Assembly (NCBI GenBank): GCA_022376925.1
Contig: JAIOJX010000025.1
Span: forward strand, 183,829,801 to 183,893,800
Direction of reading: 5' to 3'
Length of the DNA: 64,000 bases
From: Tragulus kanchil
Lineage: Eukaryota; Chordata; Mammalia; Artiodactyla; Tragulidae
The notes beneath the pieces were generated by a model. That model had not been told where the DNA came from and searched no databases. It was given only the letters and a program-made list of their open reading frames with translations. Position numbers and translations under genes: made by a program. Numbering within the stretch: the stretch's first letter is position 1; each line of letters begins with the position of its first letter. Shown here in pieces: positions 34,349 through 45,435 of the stretch.

Positions 34349-35699
34349 CCTTTCCTTACTGAGACCATTGATGAGAAAATAGAGGGATTTTTAAACTCAA
34401 TATATTCTCAGTTTCAGGAATACCAGTACATTTAAAAAAATTCCTTTGTGACTATTTTTTTAAATTTTAGTATCATCAATTTCAAAAGTAACATTTAAGC
34501 TTTTTAAGGAAAAATAAATATTAAATTACAGAAAAATAAGAAAAACCAAAGGAAAGACCCCATTCGTAAAGTTACCAAGGACATAGAGCCATTCTAAATC
34601 TCATTCAGCTAGGCATCTTTCTTTACAGGCTTTTTCTAGTTGCTATTTTCCTGTATATTGTAGCAGTTAGCATATATGCACAATATTGTGTCCTGTTTTT
34701 CTCAGGAAACTTTTTGGCATCACTTGATGTTTTTGTTGATATTTAGTGTTCTCCCAATCATTATCAGATACTTCTACTCAACGTTTCTAGTGGTTATGTG
34801 ACATTCTGTGTTGGGTGCCATTCCATGAATCTTTTGTACTTTTATTTAGCCATTACCATATTGTTGGACGGTGGTGCTGTGTAATTTTTCAAAAACAAAC
34901 TCTGCATCACGGTGTATTTTGGATGACTTCCTTATGCTAATCCCCAGAACAAGGCTCGTTTCATCACCTAAGGGAGGGCTCTTCTAAAGGTACCATGTGA
35001 ATGATGCAGCTGCAAAGGACTCGCTGCACTAAAACCCTCACATGTGCCCTGGACAGCCTGGCACCAGACCTGCTCCCTACCTCGGGACCTGTGGATGCAG
35101 CTCCCTCTGCCTGAACCCTGCCAAGACCATACTTTCAAATGTAATGGAAGCAGAGAACTGGTGATGCCCAGAAGGAGGTTGGGACCTGGTCAAGGGCTGC
35201 TGGGGAAAAGCTAAGAGACAGGAACTAGATAAGATCTTCCCAGTTCCTTCAAAGTGCACCTTAAGTCTTAGTGGCCGTTGATTGAATCAATAGTCCTGGT
35301 TGGCCAAGACATTGAGTCATTTCCTTGTATCTGAGGCTAGAAAGTGGAGACCTTTTATAATGGGTAATGGATGGGGGTGGGGAGGTGACCAGGGTGGGTT
35401 GGAGGGTTGGCCTTCCTTCTGAAGAAGGGAGAGTAATGGAAGGAGGCTGGCCTTGGGTCAAGAGGCCTTGGTTCCACCAGCCAGGCATATGACTCTGAGG
35501 TCCTCTTGACAAAATGGGGCCAATAATGTCTGCCCTGCCTGGGAGGCTGAGAGCCATTGATGAGAAAATAGATAAGAAAGTCCTTTGTAAACTCTAGTGA
35601 TGTGTCCCAGTGAGGGATAAAGACCTTCCATACTTAATAAAGGTAAGAAAATGACAAGGGTGTTGGCTCATTCTGAGTGGTGGGGAAGGAGGTTGTTTC

Positions 35700-36070
35700 T
35701 TTTATTCCACATTCATTGGGTGCCTACTGTGTGTCAAGCCCCTATTTTAGGTGCTCAGGATACTACAGTGGGCATGACAAGAAGACTTCTCATGAACCTT
35801 TACATCTGACCAGGTGGTGACAAACACTGTAGTAAACAATGATATAAACAAGAGGCCTTTAGAAAATCGTACCAAGAGAAAAACCAAGGGGAATGACAGA
35901 CAGAGGCACAGGAGCCAGGGGTGTGACTTTTCTCTGTGAACAGAGGGCCTCTAACAGGTGACTGTATGGTGAGTCCTGAGAGATGGAAGGCAGCAAATGA
36001 GCTGACGATCCAGGCAGCATGCTCCAGGCAGAGGGAAGAGCAAGGATAAGAGTGTGAAGGTGGGGACAAC
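35700..36070 (+). repeat. Ancient mammalian dispersed repeat, family not named
   Basis: Order CATTCATTGGGTGCCTACTG, GGTGCTCAGGATACTACAGTG, GTGACTGTATGGTGAGTCCTGAG, CCAGGCAGAGGGAAGAGCAA follows a long, widely dispersed mammalian repeat I recognise but cannot name with confidence. The same family is probably present near 37630-37720, 54935-55075, 55440-55560, 58230-58440 and 60440-60570. Repeated at 36758-37128. Confidence 0.45.
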
Positions 36071-36084
36071 CTTGGAGGGTGCTG

Positions 36085-36240
36085 TAGACTGAGTGTGTGT
36101 GCTCCCCCTAGTCACGTGTTGAAACCCGATCTTGAGTGTGACAGTGTTAGGAGGCAGAACTTTGGGGAGGTGATTAAGTCACAAGGATGGTACTCTCATG
36201 AATGGGATTCATGTCCTTATAAGAAGAGACACCTTGCACT
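36085..36240 (-). mobile_element. MaLR-like LTR fragment
   Basis: GTAGACTGAGTGTGTGTGCTCC, then GGTGATTAAGTCACAAGGATGG, then CCTTATAAGAAGAGACACCTT, a pattern of MLT1/MST-type LTRs read antisense. No internal genes. Repeated at 37143-37298. Confidence 0.45.
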
Positions 36241-36311
36241 AGATTTATTGTGATCATTTTGTAGTACATGCATATATTGAGCCACTTTGTTGTACCCCTG
36301 AAATTAGCACA

Positions 36312-36535
36312 CGTACAGGTGGTGCAGTAGTAAAGAACCCGCATGTCAATGAAGGAAACGCAAGAGACACAGCTTCAATCTCTGGATAGGGAAGATCTCC
36401 TGGAATAGGAAATGATAATCCACTCCAGTATTCTTGGCTGGAAAATGCCCTGGACAGAGGAGCCTGGCAGGCTGCAGTCCATGGGGTCATAAAAAGTCAG
36501 ACATGACTGAGGGACTAAAAACAATGATGACAAAT
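36312..36535 (+). mobile_element. Bov-tA SINE
   Basis: Sense Bov-tA: GTACAGGTGGTGCAGTAGTAA head, CTTCAATCTCTGGATAGGGA, CCACTCCAGTATTCTTGGC, CCTGGACAGAGGAGCCTGGC, GTCAGACATGACTGAGGGAC. Repeated at 37370-37593. Just upstream (36235-36308) is a short L1-3'-end-like patch (TTGTTGTACCCCTGAAATTAG). Confidence 0.85.
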
Positions 36536-37629
36536 TGATGGAAGGAAGGGAGGATGGGGAGGATCCACAAATTGGGGCCAATAATGTCTGCCCTGCCTGG
36601 GAGGCTGAGAGCCATTGATGAGAAAATAGATAAGAAAGTCCTTTGTAAACTCTAGTGATGTGTCCCAGTGAGGGATAAAGACCTTCCATACTTAATAAAG
36701 GTAAGAAAATGACAAGGGTGTTGGCTCATTCTGAGTGGTGGGGAAGGAGGTTGTTTCTTTTATTCCACATTCATTGGGTGCCTACTGTGTGTCAAGCCCC
36801 TATTTTAGGTGCTCAGGATACTACAGTGGGCATGACAAGAAGACTTCTCATGAACCTTTACATCTGACCAGGTGGTGACAAACACTGTAGTAAACAATGA
36901 TATAAACAAGAGGCCTTTAGAAAATCGTACCAAGAGAAAAACCAAGGGGAATGACAGACAGAGGCACAGGAGCCAGGGGTGTGACTTTTCTCTGTGAACA
37001 GAGGGCCTCTAACAGGTGACTGTATGGTGAGTCCTGAGAGATGGAAGGCAGCAAATGAGCTGACGATCCAGGCAGCATGCTCCAGGCAGAGGGAAGAGCA
37101 AGGATAAGAGTGTGAAGGTGGGGACAACCTTGGAGGGTGCTGTAGACTGAGTGTGTGTGCTCCCCCTAGTCACGTGTTGAAACCCGATCTTGAGTGTGAC
37201 AGTGTTAGGAGGCAGAACTTTGGGGAGGTGATTAAGTCACAAGGATGGTACTCTCATGAATGGGATTCATGTCCTTATAAGAAGAGACACCTTGCACTAG
37301 ATTTATTGTGATCATTTTGTAGTACATGCATATATTGAGCCACTTTGTTGTACCCCTGAAATTAGCACACGTACAGGTGGTGCAGTAGTAAAGAACCCGC
37401 ATGTCAATGAAGGAAACGCAAGAGACACAGCTTCAATCTCTGGATAGGGAAGATCTCCTGGAATAGGAAATGATAATCCACTCCAGTATTCTTGGCTGGA
37501 AAATGCCCTGGACAGAGGAGCCTGGCAGGCTGCAGTCCATGGGGTCATAAAAAGTCAGACATGACTGAGGGACTAAAAAAACAATGATGACAAATTGATG
37601 GAAGGAAGGGAGGATGGGGAGGATCCACA

Positions 37630-38050
37630 GATGCCATGATGTAGGAGTTGCTGAAATGGGAAAGGGGCCATGAAGGCAGAACAAAGGCCTTAAGTGGGGA
37701 AGGTGGGAGACACATTTTGGGGGATGTTGCTTATCTGAGGTGAAGGTTGCAGGTTGCAAGAAGTGGTAGAGATGGAAGGCAGGGAGGAAAATCTCTTGGA
37801 GATGGACTTAGTCTAGGGAAGGAGTGGTAGCCATGATTACAGTTACTTGGCTCTGAATGTCCTTTGTGAACTTAACAGAGTGTGGTCATTAAGAAACAAA
37901 AAGCCTGGACTGGGTGACGGACGAGCACAGAGCCTGGGGAGCTTCTGAGCCCACACTCCTCTAAACCTGGAAATGACAAATTTGAGAGCTACAGAGTATG
38001 GAGTGCTAGAGGCCTGCTTGTAGGACCCGCTCTACAGCATCCTTGAAACC
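37630..38050. other. Unique or old-repeat stretch
   Basis: Purine-rich text, perhaps a further piece of the old repeat seen at 35700. No gene seen. Confidence 0.35.
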
Positions 38051-38425
38051 CCAGCATTACTGGGTTGAATCGTGTCCTCCCAAAGTCTGCGTCTGCCTGA
38101 AAATCAAGAATGTGACCTTAATTGGAAGTATAGTCTTTGCAGATGTAATTCAGCGAAGATGGAATAGAGTAAGCCCTAAATCCAATATGGTGGGTGTCTT
38201 TAGAAGAAAAAGAAAAGGCATACAGAGATGCACAGGAAAGACCATGTGACCATGAAGGCAGAGACTGGAGGAAAGGTGTTCAGCTGAAAGAACAGCAAGG
38301 TCAGCCAGCAGGAACTGGGAGCGGTGAGGAAAGACCATTGATTGGAGCCTTCAGAGGGAGCACAGCCCCACTGGCGCTCCAATTTCAACTACTGGTCTCC
38401 AGAACCACGAGGGGATAAAAATTCT
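38051..38425 (-). mobile_element. MLT1-like (ERVL-MaLR) solo LTR
   Basis: Antisense order: GGTTGAATCGTGTCCTCCCA, AATGTGACCTTAATTGGAAG, TCTTTGCAGATGTAATTCAG, TAAATCCAATATGGTGGGTG, GAAGGCAGAGACTGGAGG, TCTCCAGAACCACGAGGGGA. No retroviral coding region is present. Diverged as expected for MLT1. Confidence 0.6.
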
Positions 38426-38439
38426 GTTGCTTGAGTGAA

Positions 38440-38665
38440 TGAGAGAGTGTATGCTCAGCCATGTCTTGTTCTTTGTGAGCCCGTGGACTGTAGCCCTCCC
38501 ATCTCCTCCTTCCATGGAATTCTCCAGGCAAGAATACTGGAGTGAGTTGCCATTTCCTCCTCTAGGGGATCCTCCTAACCCAAGGATCGAACTCACATCG
38601 TTTCCTATGTCTCCTGCATTGCGTTGCAGGATTTTTTTTTTTTTAATCACATGAGCCATCAAGAA
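38440..38665 (-). mobile_element. Bov-tA SINE
   Basis: Antisense: ATGCTCAGCCATGTCTTGTTC, GAATTCTCCAGGCAAGAATAC, ACCCAAGGATCGAACTCAC, ending with a T-run at 38632-38644 before GAGCCATCAAGAAAGCC. The T-run sits in the head region and is unusual. Confidence 0.8.
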
Positions 38666-38793
38666 AGCCCTCTGTTTCTTAGGCCGGCCTGCATATGGTA
38701 CCCTGTTATGCAGTCCAGGACACGAACATACTAGCCTTGAACATGTCCCAGCAGCTCAGAACACATCAGCAAGGGTTGGTGGTCCTTTCACGC

Positions 38794-38841
38794 AGTGTGT
38801 GTGTGTGTGTGTGTGTGTGCGTGTGTGTGTGTGCGCGTGCA
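38794..38841. repeat. (GT)n microsatellite
   Basis: GTGTGTGTGTGTGTGTGT with GC interruptions, directly at the 3' side of the following antisense Bov-tA. Confidence 0.95.
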
Positions 38842-39052
38842 TGTGTGCTCAGTCATGTCCAACTCTTTGCGACCCCATGGACTGTACCTGCCAGTCTCCT
38901 CAATCCATGGGATTTCCCAGGCAAGAATACTGGAGTTGGTTGCCATTTCCTTCTCCAGGAGATCTTCCTGATCCAGAGATTGAACCAGATCTCTTGCATC
39001 TTCTTCACTGACAGGCAGATTCTTTCCTCTAGCACCACCTGGGACACCCATG
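38842..39052 (-). mobile_element. Bov-tA SINE
   Basis: Antisense: GTGCTCAGTCATGTCCAACTC, CCAGGCAAGAATACTGGAG, GATCCAGAGATTGAACCAGA, ending CACCACCTGGGACACCC. Near full length and one of the better preserved copies. The long minus-strand frame at 38853-39341 partly translates it. Confidence 0.9.
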
Positions 39053-39546
39053 CAGGGATGGAGGTAAGGGGGAAGTGACTTGACAGACCAAAGATGGAAG
39101 ATGAGAAGGAGAGGAAAGAATCAGATTTGCAAGTAGTACGACACGCCTTTGAGTTCTGAAAGGCCACTGGATGGAGTGCTCCAGAAACAAAAGGAAGCAA
39201 GGCGCAGGCAGGCTTCAGTTGCCATGGCAAATGCACTCTTCCCAGCCTCACCACACCCCCTTCCAACCCTGCCATTCTCGACTGACTGTAAATACTTCCA
39301 TAATTGTCAAGTACATACAAAGCATGAATGCCCCTAGTCATTCTTATTTGCCACTCTTATTTAAGCAACAAAATTAATTTGTACAATGCATGAAAGTGAG
39401 TATGGCCTGAGGTCTAGAAAGGCAGTGAACTGGAGCATTAGGGGCTGGTTCTGGCGGCTGAGACACCACCTATGGTTCATGGGCTCCGGTTTGGTCATTT
39501 CCACTCTGTGGTTTGAAGTCATGTTGACCTGGGCCAGAGGATCCTC
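39053..39546. other. Unique non-coding stretch
   Basis: No family recognised; no supported gene. Confidence 0.4.
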
Positions 39547-39782
39547 AGGCTTCCCAAGTGGCACTGTAGGGGTGAAGAATCCCCCTGTCATGCAGAAGAT
39601 GCAAGAGACATGGGCTCTATCCCTTAGTGGGGAAGATCCTCTAGAGAAGGAAATGCCAACCCACTCCAGGATCTTGCCTGGAAAATTCCATGGACAGAGG
39701 AGTCTAGCAGGCTACAGTCCCTGGGATTACAAAGCAGCTAGACAAAACTGGTCATACATGCACACACACATACACATACATA
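39547..39782 (+). mobile_element. Bov-tA SINE with a (CA)n tail
   Basis: Sense: GGCTTCCCAAGTGGCACTGT head, GGGCTCTATCCCTTAGTGG, CCACTCCAGGATCTTGCC, CCATGGACAGAGGAGTCTAGC, then a CACACACATACACATACATA tail at 39759-39781. Unit 14 starts inside it; the partial second copy is 40729-40918. Confidence 0.8.
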
Positions 39783-40145
39783 GGATCCTCACTTGCAAAT
39801 GAGGGCATCTAATTGCCTAGGCAAATGTCTTTTGCAGTTTGAAAAGTGTCCAACAGGAAGGCTGGGCCTGATTAGCCAGTAACTGAGAATGATTCCCTGA
39901 TAGTCCTCTGTGGTTGGGGCGCTCAGGAGTTCTGCTTTGCACCTGTCAGGACAGGAGGAGGAAGAGTTTACAAAGAAAGTAAATTGCGGAGGAGTTTCAG
40001 GGCACCATCACACCAACTTCTCACATGACACAAATGCCTAGTTCTACTTTTTGTCCATCATTTTAAACAAAGCAGTATGTGGAACAGTGTTTGCTAATGT
40101 TTATAAGTACATATTCTGTCAGGTGCTATCCTAAGCACCTTGGAT
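39783..40145. other. Unique non-coding stretch
   Basis: Nothing recognised; repeated at 40919-41281. Confidence 0.4.
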
Positions 40146-40350
40146 TTTTAATTTTATTTTTGTATGATTTTTTGATGTGAATCACTTTTAAAGTCTTCAC
40201 TGAAGTTGTTACAATATTGTTTCAGTTTTATGTTTGGTTTTTTGACTGTGAGGCCTGTGAGATCTTAGTTCCCTGACCAGGGATGGAACTTGCGCCCCCT
40301 GCACTGGAAGGTGAAGTCTTAACCAATAGACTGCCAGGGAAGTTCCATCT
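40146..40350 (-). mobile_element. CHR-type SINE
   Basis: Antisense: T-rich 3' end, CTGTGAGGCCTGTGAGATCTT, TTAGTTCCCTGACCAGGGAT, TGCACTGGAAGGTGAAGTC, TTAACCAATAGACTGCCAGGG. Repeated at 41282-41486, and its head fragment again at 42568. Confidence 0.75.
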
Positions 40351-40718
40351 TTGATTTTTCAAATGTTGCCCTTTGCTTTTTACCTATCAGGTGGGCAGAT
40401 AAATAGATGAAGGGTAACATTTTATAGCAGAGGGTATTCAGGTACAATGGAGGTCAGGAGTTGACCCTAAATACCCTTTTGTCTTCTAAAATTAATTGGA
40501 GCAAAGGGACTTCATGTAACATGAAGAGGTGGTGAACCAGTTTGCACAGAGCAGGACCGTGTCAGCAGGAGTTTGGAGGGAGAGTCCCACCATCTCTGTG
40601 TCTATGCCTTTTCCCATCCATCCTTCCATGGCTGAACCAGCCATCATGAAGAGCCAGTTAAAAAATCATACTCGTGGGGAACAACAGCCTTTCCTTCAAC
40701 ATCACACAGCTGCCACTT
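40351..40718. other. Unique stretch
   Basis: No family recognised. Present three times (also 41487-41854 and 42590-42934) because units 14 and 15 overlap. Confidence 0.45.
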
Positions 40719-41854
40719 ACCTGAGCCTCAGAAGATGCAAGAGACATGGGCTCTATCCCTTAGTGGGGAAGATCCTCTAGAGAAGGAAATGCCAACCCAC
40801 TCCAGGATCTTGCCTGGAAAATTCCATGGACAGAGGAGTCTAGCAGGCTACAGTCCCTGGGATTACAAAGCAGCTAGACAAAACTGGTCATACATGCACA
40901 CACACATACACATACATAGGATCCTCACTTGCAAATGAGGGCATCTAATTGCCTAGGCAAATGTCTTTTGCAGTTTGAAAAGTGTCCAACAGGAAGGCTG
41001 GGCCTGATTAGCCAGTAACTGAGAATGATTCCCTGATAGTCCTCTGTGGTTGGGGCGCTCAGGAGTTCTGCTTTGCACCTGTCAGGACAGGAGGAGGAAG
41101 AGTTTACAAAGAAAGTAAATTGCGGAGGAGTTTCAGGGCACCATCACACCAACTTCTCACATGACACAAATGCCTAGTTCTACTTTTTGTCCATCATTTT
41201 AAACAAAGCAGTATGTGGAACAGTGTTTGCTAATGTTTATAAGTACATATTCTGTCAGGTGCTATCCTAAGCACCTTGGATTTTTAATTTTATTTTTGTA
41301 TGATTTTTTGATGTGAATCACTTTTAAAGTCTTCACTGAAGTTGTTACAATATTGTTTCAGTTTTATGTTTGGTTTTTTGACTGTGAGGCCTGTGAGATC
41401 TTAGTTCCCTGACCAGGGATGGAACTTGCGCCCCCTGCACTGGAAGGTGAAGTCTTAACCAATAGACTGCCAGGGAAGTTCCATCTTTGATTTTTCAAAT
41501 GTTGCCCTTTGCTTTTTACCTATCAGGTGGGCAGATAAATAGATGAAGGGTAACATTTTATAGCAGAGGGTATTCAGGTACAATGGAGGTCAGGAGTTGA
41601 CCCTAAATACCCTTTTGTCTTCTAAAATTAATTGGAGCAAAGGGACTTCATGTAACATGAAGAGGTGGTGAACCAGTTTGCACAGAGCAGGACCGTGTCA
41701 GCAGGAGTTTGGAGGGAGAGTCCCACCATCTCTGTGTCTATGCCTTTTCCCATCCATCCTTCCATGGCTGAACCAGCCATCATGAAGAGCCAGTTAAAAA
41801 ATCATACTCGTGGGGAACAACAGCCTTTCCTTCAACATCACACAGCTGCCACTT

Positions 41855-42439
41855 CCTCCCCAACATGGTCAGTATCCCAGGGATGCTGTACTGAGCCCCT
41901 GGAAGACCTCAGGCCTCACGGTCTCTTGTTGATGTGAGTGTGGTCAAGCAGGAGGGTCTCTAGGAGCTGTGGTCAATCCTGTGTCCAAGGTCATGCAGGA
42001 CAGAAACTGAGGCCCAGGACTTGGGGGGTGCTGGGAGGCAGGGTGATGGAATGATCCACTGTTTCAAGCCCCATGCAGCAGAACTAGGACCCAAGGCAGC
42101 TGGACAAGACCTGGGGTGCAATGGAGCTGCACCCAGTCCCACAAGACCTCTCTTCTGTGCTGTTCCAACTTCTCAGCTCCAGAAAGCATCTTCAGTGGCC
42201 ACTGAGAAACGCTTGTCTTGCAGCCTGTTTTCCTCCCCCTCCCAGGGAAATCACTCCTCCATCTCTGCTGCTCTAGAATGGCTCTGCCAGCTTATCACCT
42301 GAGTGGTCCCTGGTCAGGTTTCTCACGTGAGAATGATCCCATTGGGAGTTTGCTGCATGGAGCAGAGAGCTCAACTAGAGGCTCTGTGACACCCTAGAGG
42401 GGTGGCATGGGGTGGGAGACAGGAAAGAGGTTCAAGAGG
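41855..42439. other. Unique non-coding stretch
   Basis: GC-moderate, no repeat family recognised and no convincing exon. Repeated at 42935-43519. Confidence 0.4.
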
Positions 42440-42551
42440 TAGGGGACATATGTATATTTATGGATGATTCATGTTGATGTGTGGCAGAAACCAACACAAC
42501 ATTGTATAGCAATTACCCTCCAATTAAAAATGAAATACCAAAAAAAAAAAA
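42440..42551 (+). mobile_element. L1 3' terminus fragment
   Basis: TGGATGATTCATGTTGATGTG, GCAGAAACCAACACAACATTG, TAGCAATTACCCTCCAATTAAA and an A-run: the sense end of a ruminant L1. Repeated at 43520-43636. Confidence 0.75.
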
Positions 42552-43656
42552 GAACCAATGTGTTAGGAGACTGCCAGGAAGTTCCATCTTTGATTTTTCA
42601 AATGTTGCCCTTTGCTTTAGGTCAGGGGGGTAACATTTTATAGCAGAGGGTATTCAGGTACAATGGAGGTCAGGAGTTGACCCTAAATACCCTTTTGTCT
42701 TCTAAAATTAATTGGAGCAAAGGGACTTCATGTAACATGAAGAGGTGGTGAACCAGTTTGCACAGAGCAGGACCGTGTCAGCAGGAGTTTGGAGGGAGAG
42801 TCCCACCATCTCTGTGTCTATGCCTTTTCCCATCCATCCTTCCATGGCTGAACCAGCCATCATGAAGAGCCAGTTAAAAAATCATACTCGTGGGGAACAA
42901 CAGCCTTTCCTTCAACATCACACAGCTGCCACTTCCTCCCCAACATGGTCAGTATCCCAGGGATGCTGTACTGAGCCCCTGGAAGACCTCAGGCCTCACG
43001 GTCTCTTGTTGATGTGAGTGTGGTCAAGCAGGAGGGTCTCTAGGAGCTGTGGTCAATCCTGTGTCCAAGGTCATGCAGGACAGAAACTGAGGCCCAGGAC
43101 TTGGGGGGTGCTGGGAGGCAGGGTGATGGAATGATCCACTGTTTCAAGCCCCATGCAGCAGAACTAGGACCCAAGGCAGCTGGACAAGACCTGGGGTGCA
43201 ATGGAGCTGCACCCAGTCCCACAAGACCTCTCTTCTGTGCTGTTCCAACTTCTCAGCTCCAGAAAGCATCTTCAGTGGCCACTGAGAAACGCTTGTCTTG
43301 CAGCCTGTTTTCCTCCCCCTCCCAGGGAAATCACTCCTCCATCTCTGCTGCTCTAGAATGGCTCTGCCAGCTTATCACCTGAGTGGTCCCTGGTCAGGTT
43401 TCTCACGTGAGAATGATCCCATTGGGAGTTTGCTGCATGGAGCAGAGAGCTCAACTAGAGGCTCTGTGACACCCTAGAGGGGTGGCATGGGGTGGGAGAC
43501 AGGAAAGAGGTTCAAGAGGTAGGGGACATATGTATATTTATGGATGATTCATGTTGATGTGTGGCAGAAACCAACACAACATTGTATAGCAATTACCCTC
43601 CAATTAAAAATTAAAAACTTAAAAAAAAAAAAAAAGAACCAATGTGTTAGGAGACT

Positions 43657-44586
43657 CAAGGCTTGGCATTTTTCAAAGAAGAGTTATGACAGTTCCTTGC
43701 TCCTGGGGGCTGCTTGGGTAGTCACAGATTTCTAGTTAAATGGAAGTTTCTTCAAGATCTTGTCAAAATAAATTGCTTTCTGGATCCCCTTAGGGAAAGT
43801 GGATTTCTACAAGTCTGAGGTGGAAATTAGTTTTAATGGGCTCCCAAGTGGCATGGTATGACTATGGACCAGTGTCTTGGATCTCCTACATCAGCAAGTG
43901 GACTCTTTGGGCAGCTGACAATCCAAGGTCACACCCAGTCTATTTGACAGCTTACTCTTATCAACAAAGGGAGAGGTTTTTGTCTACCAAACTTTGATTT
44001 TCTTCCTTTCTCTCATTCTGGGTGAGCTTTATTTTATAAGAATAATGACTCAACACTGACTCACGGGCTCTCTTTCCAGCACCTCTTCATTCCTGTGCTA
44101 ATTGGGTCTCTTTTCATCTCTTCAACCTACTCTAAAAGGTATGTGTGTGGAGGTGGAGCAGAACAGAAGATTTCTCCCTAGTGCTTCTGCTCCCAACTTT
44201 ATGTACACACAACAAAACCCTTGTTCCCACTCTTTTTTCCACTTCAGGTAACTACCTGTAAAACTCATCCCCTTATCCAAGCTTCATACGTACTAATCCA
44301 CAAAGTAGCTTTTAAAAGCTTTGGAAGTCTTCTCCAGGGAGGGTCGTGTTTATGCCTCAAAATAACTATGATGGAAAAGACCTGTTTATTCCAGGTTGAA
44401 ATGTTGCCAGCTTTTATCATCAAAGCTCTTTGGGGTGGAGACCTGAATTGCTACTTCACTATATGGATGTGTTACCAACAACACTTGGGTCCACTCACTC
44501 AACCTACTAACATGGGTTTGTGGTGAAGCAAAATGCAACACTCACTGGTGACTTGTGCTCTAAAACCCCAAATTCCCTGGAGGGTT
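43657..44586. other. Unique non-coding stretch
   Basis: Possibly a very degraded Bov-tA near 43840-43915 (CTCCCAAGTGGCATGGTATG ... GGATCTCCTACATCAGCAAG). Otherwise nothing recognised; the frame 44221-44526 has no supporting features. Confidence 0.4.
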
Positions 44587-44602
44587 TCAACAAAGCTTTT
44601 TT

Positions 44603-44927
44603 TTTTTTTTTAAGATTAATTTATTTATTTTGGGCGGTGGACGGGTTGGGGAGAGAGGGGAGAGGGTGGGCCACTTCTATTGGTCTTTCATTTCTCTATT
44701 TTCATCCGTCTTTGTTCTTTGGCTCCTGTGGGCCTCCTATCACGGTGGCGTCTGTTGTTGCAGAGCGCCGGGTCTGGGCGCATGAGCTCCAGAGCTCCGG
44801 CTCGGTGATTGGACACATCGGTCCAGCCGCTCTGCGGCACATGGGATCTTCCCAAGCCAGGGATCAAACCGGCACCCCTTGCACTGCAAGGCGGTGCCCT
44901 TACCCACTGGACCACCAGGGGAAGCCC
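44603..44927 (-). mobile_element. CHR-type SINE, near full length, with target-site duplication
   Basis: Antisense: poly-T start, GGGCGGTGGACGGGTTGGG, the CpG-rich body (GAGCTCCGGCTCGGTGATT), AAGCCAGGGATCAAACCGG, head complement ACCACTGG-like (CCACTGGACCACCAGGGGAA). Flanked by TCAACAAAGCTTTTTT at 44587-44602 and 44928-44943, a perfect 16-base target-site duplication. Many retained CpGs suggest moderate age. Overlapping frames are SINE translations. Confidence 0.9.
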
Positions 44928-44943
44928 TCAACAAAGCTTTTTT

Positions 44944-45069
44944 AAAGGCAGGGTGAGGGAGGGGTGTCTGTGGGTACGTGATCAACTTGCACACATAGTT
45001 CACTCATTGGGTGATCATGGTTAATGCTTAGGTACCAGAAGATCTGGGGGCTACATCTCATGATCATGA
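44944..45069. other. Unique spacer
   Basis: Short single-copy stretch between CHR and BovB. Confidence 0.4.
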
Positions 45070-45435
45070 AGTAGCTGTTGTTCAGTCACTAACTTGTGTC
45101 TGACTCTTTGTGACCCCATAGACTTCAGCACATCAAGCTTTCCTGTCCTTCACCATCTCCTGGACTTTGTTCAAACTCATGTCCCCTGAATCAGTGATGC
45201 CATCCAACCATCTCATCTTCTGTCACCCTTTTCTCCTTTTTCCCTTCAATCTTTCCCAACAGACGGGTCTTATTCAATGAGTTGGGTCTTGGCATCAGTT
45301 GGTCAGTGTATTGGAGCTTCAGCACCAGTCCTTCCAATGAATGTTCAGGGTTGATTTTCTTTAGTATTGACTGGTTTGATCTCCTTGCTGTCAAAGTTCT
45401 TCCATTTGGTGGTCTTCTTTTTCAGCATCTGAACA
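45070..45435 (-). mobile_element. BovB (RTE) LINE 3' fragment
   Basis: The minus strand reads BovB ORF2 C-terminal sequence: the frame ending [13 protein letters not shown] matches the typical [10 protein letters not shown] stretch. The 3' end is at GTTGTTCAGTCACTAACTTG. No catalytic domain remains; truncated and dead. Confidence 0.85.

Larger units (their letters stand above)
33215..35518. repeat. Tandem direct duplication, unit 12 (2 x ~1.13 kb)
   Basis: Copy 1 is 33215-34348 and copy 2 is 34395-35518; offset 1180 at the start and 1169 after a small deletion near 34455-34470, close to the junction. The 46-base spacer is a degraded copy of 35519-35595 (shared CCATTGATGAGAAAATAGA). Confidence 0.95.
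35515..37629. repeat. Tandem direct duplication, unit 13 (2 x ~1.06 kb)
   Basis: Copy 1 is 35515-36569 and copy 2 is 36573-37629, offset 1058, the shortest unit. It starts where unit 12 ends. One A-run length difference near 37577. Confidence 0.95.
39593..41854. repeat. Tandem direct duplication, unit 14 (2 x ~1.13 kb)
   Basis: Copy 1 is 39593-40718 and copy 2 is 40729-41854, offset 1136. Spacer 40719-40728 fits neither flank. Confidence 0.95.
41464..43656. repeat. Tandem direct duplication, unit 15 (2 x ~1.09 kb)
   Basis: Copy 1 is 41464-42567 and copy 2 is 42568-43656; offset 1104 falling to 1080 after a 24-base loss near 42620, 50 bases into copy 2. The end of copy 1 also differs (42531-42540). 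Both differences flank the junction. Confidence 0.95.

Noticed and set aside
33908..35557. Repeated minus-strand frames as a duplicated gene family
   Set aside because: They are identical frames from the two copies of unit 12, not paralogues.
38051..38425. Endogenous retrovirus with genes
   Set aside because: Only a solitary MLT1-like LTR is visible; no gag, pol or env remnants on either side.
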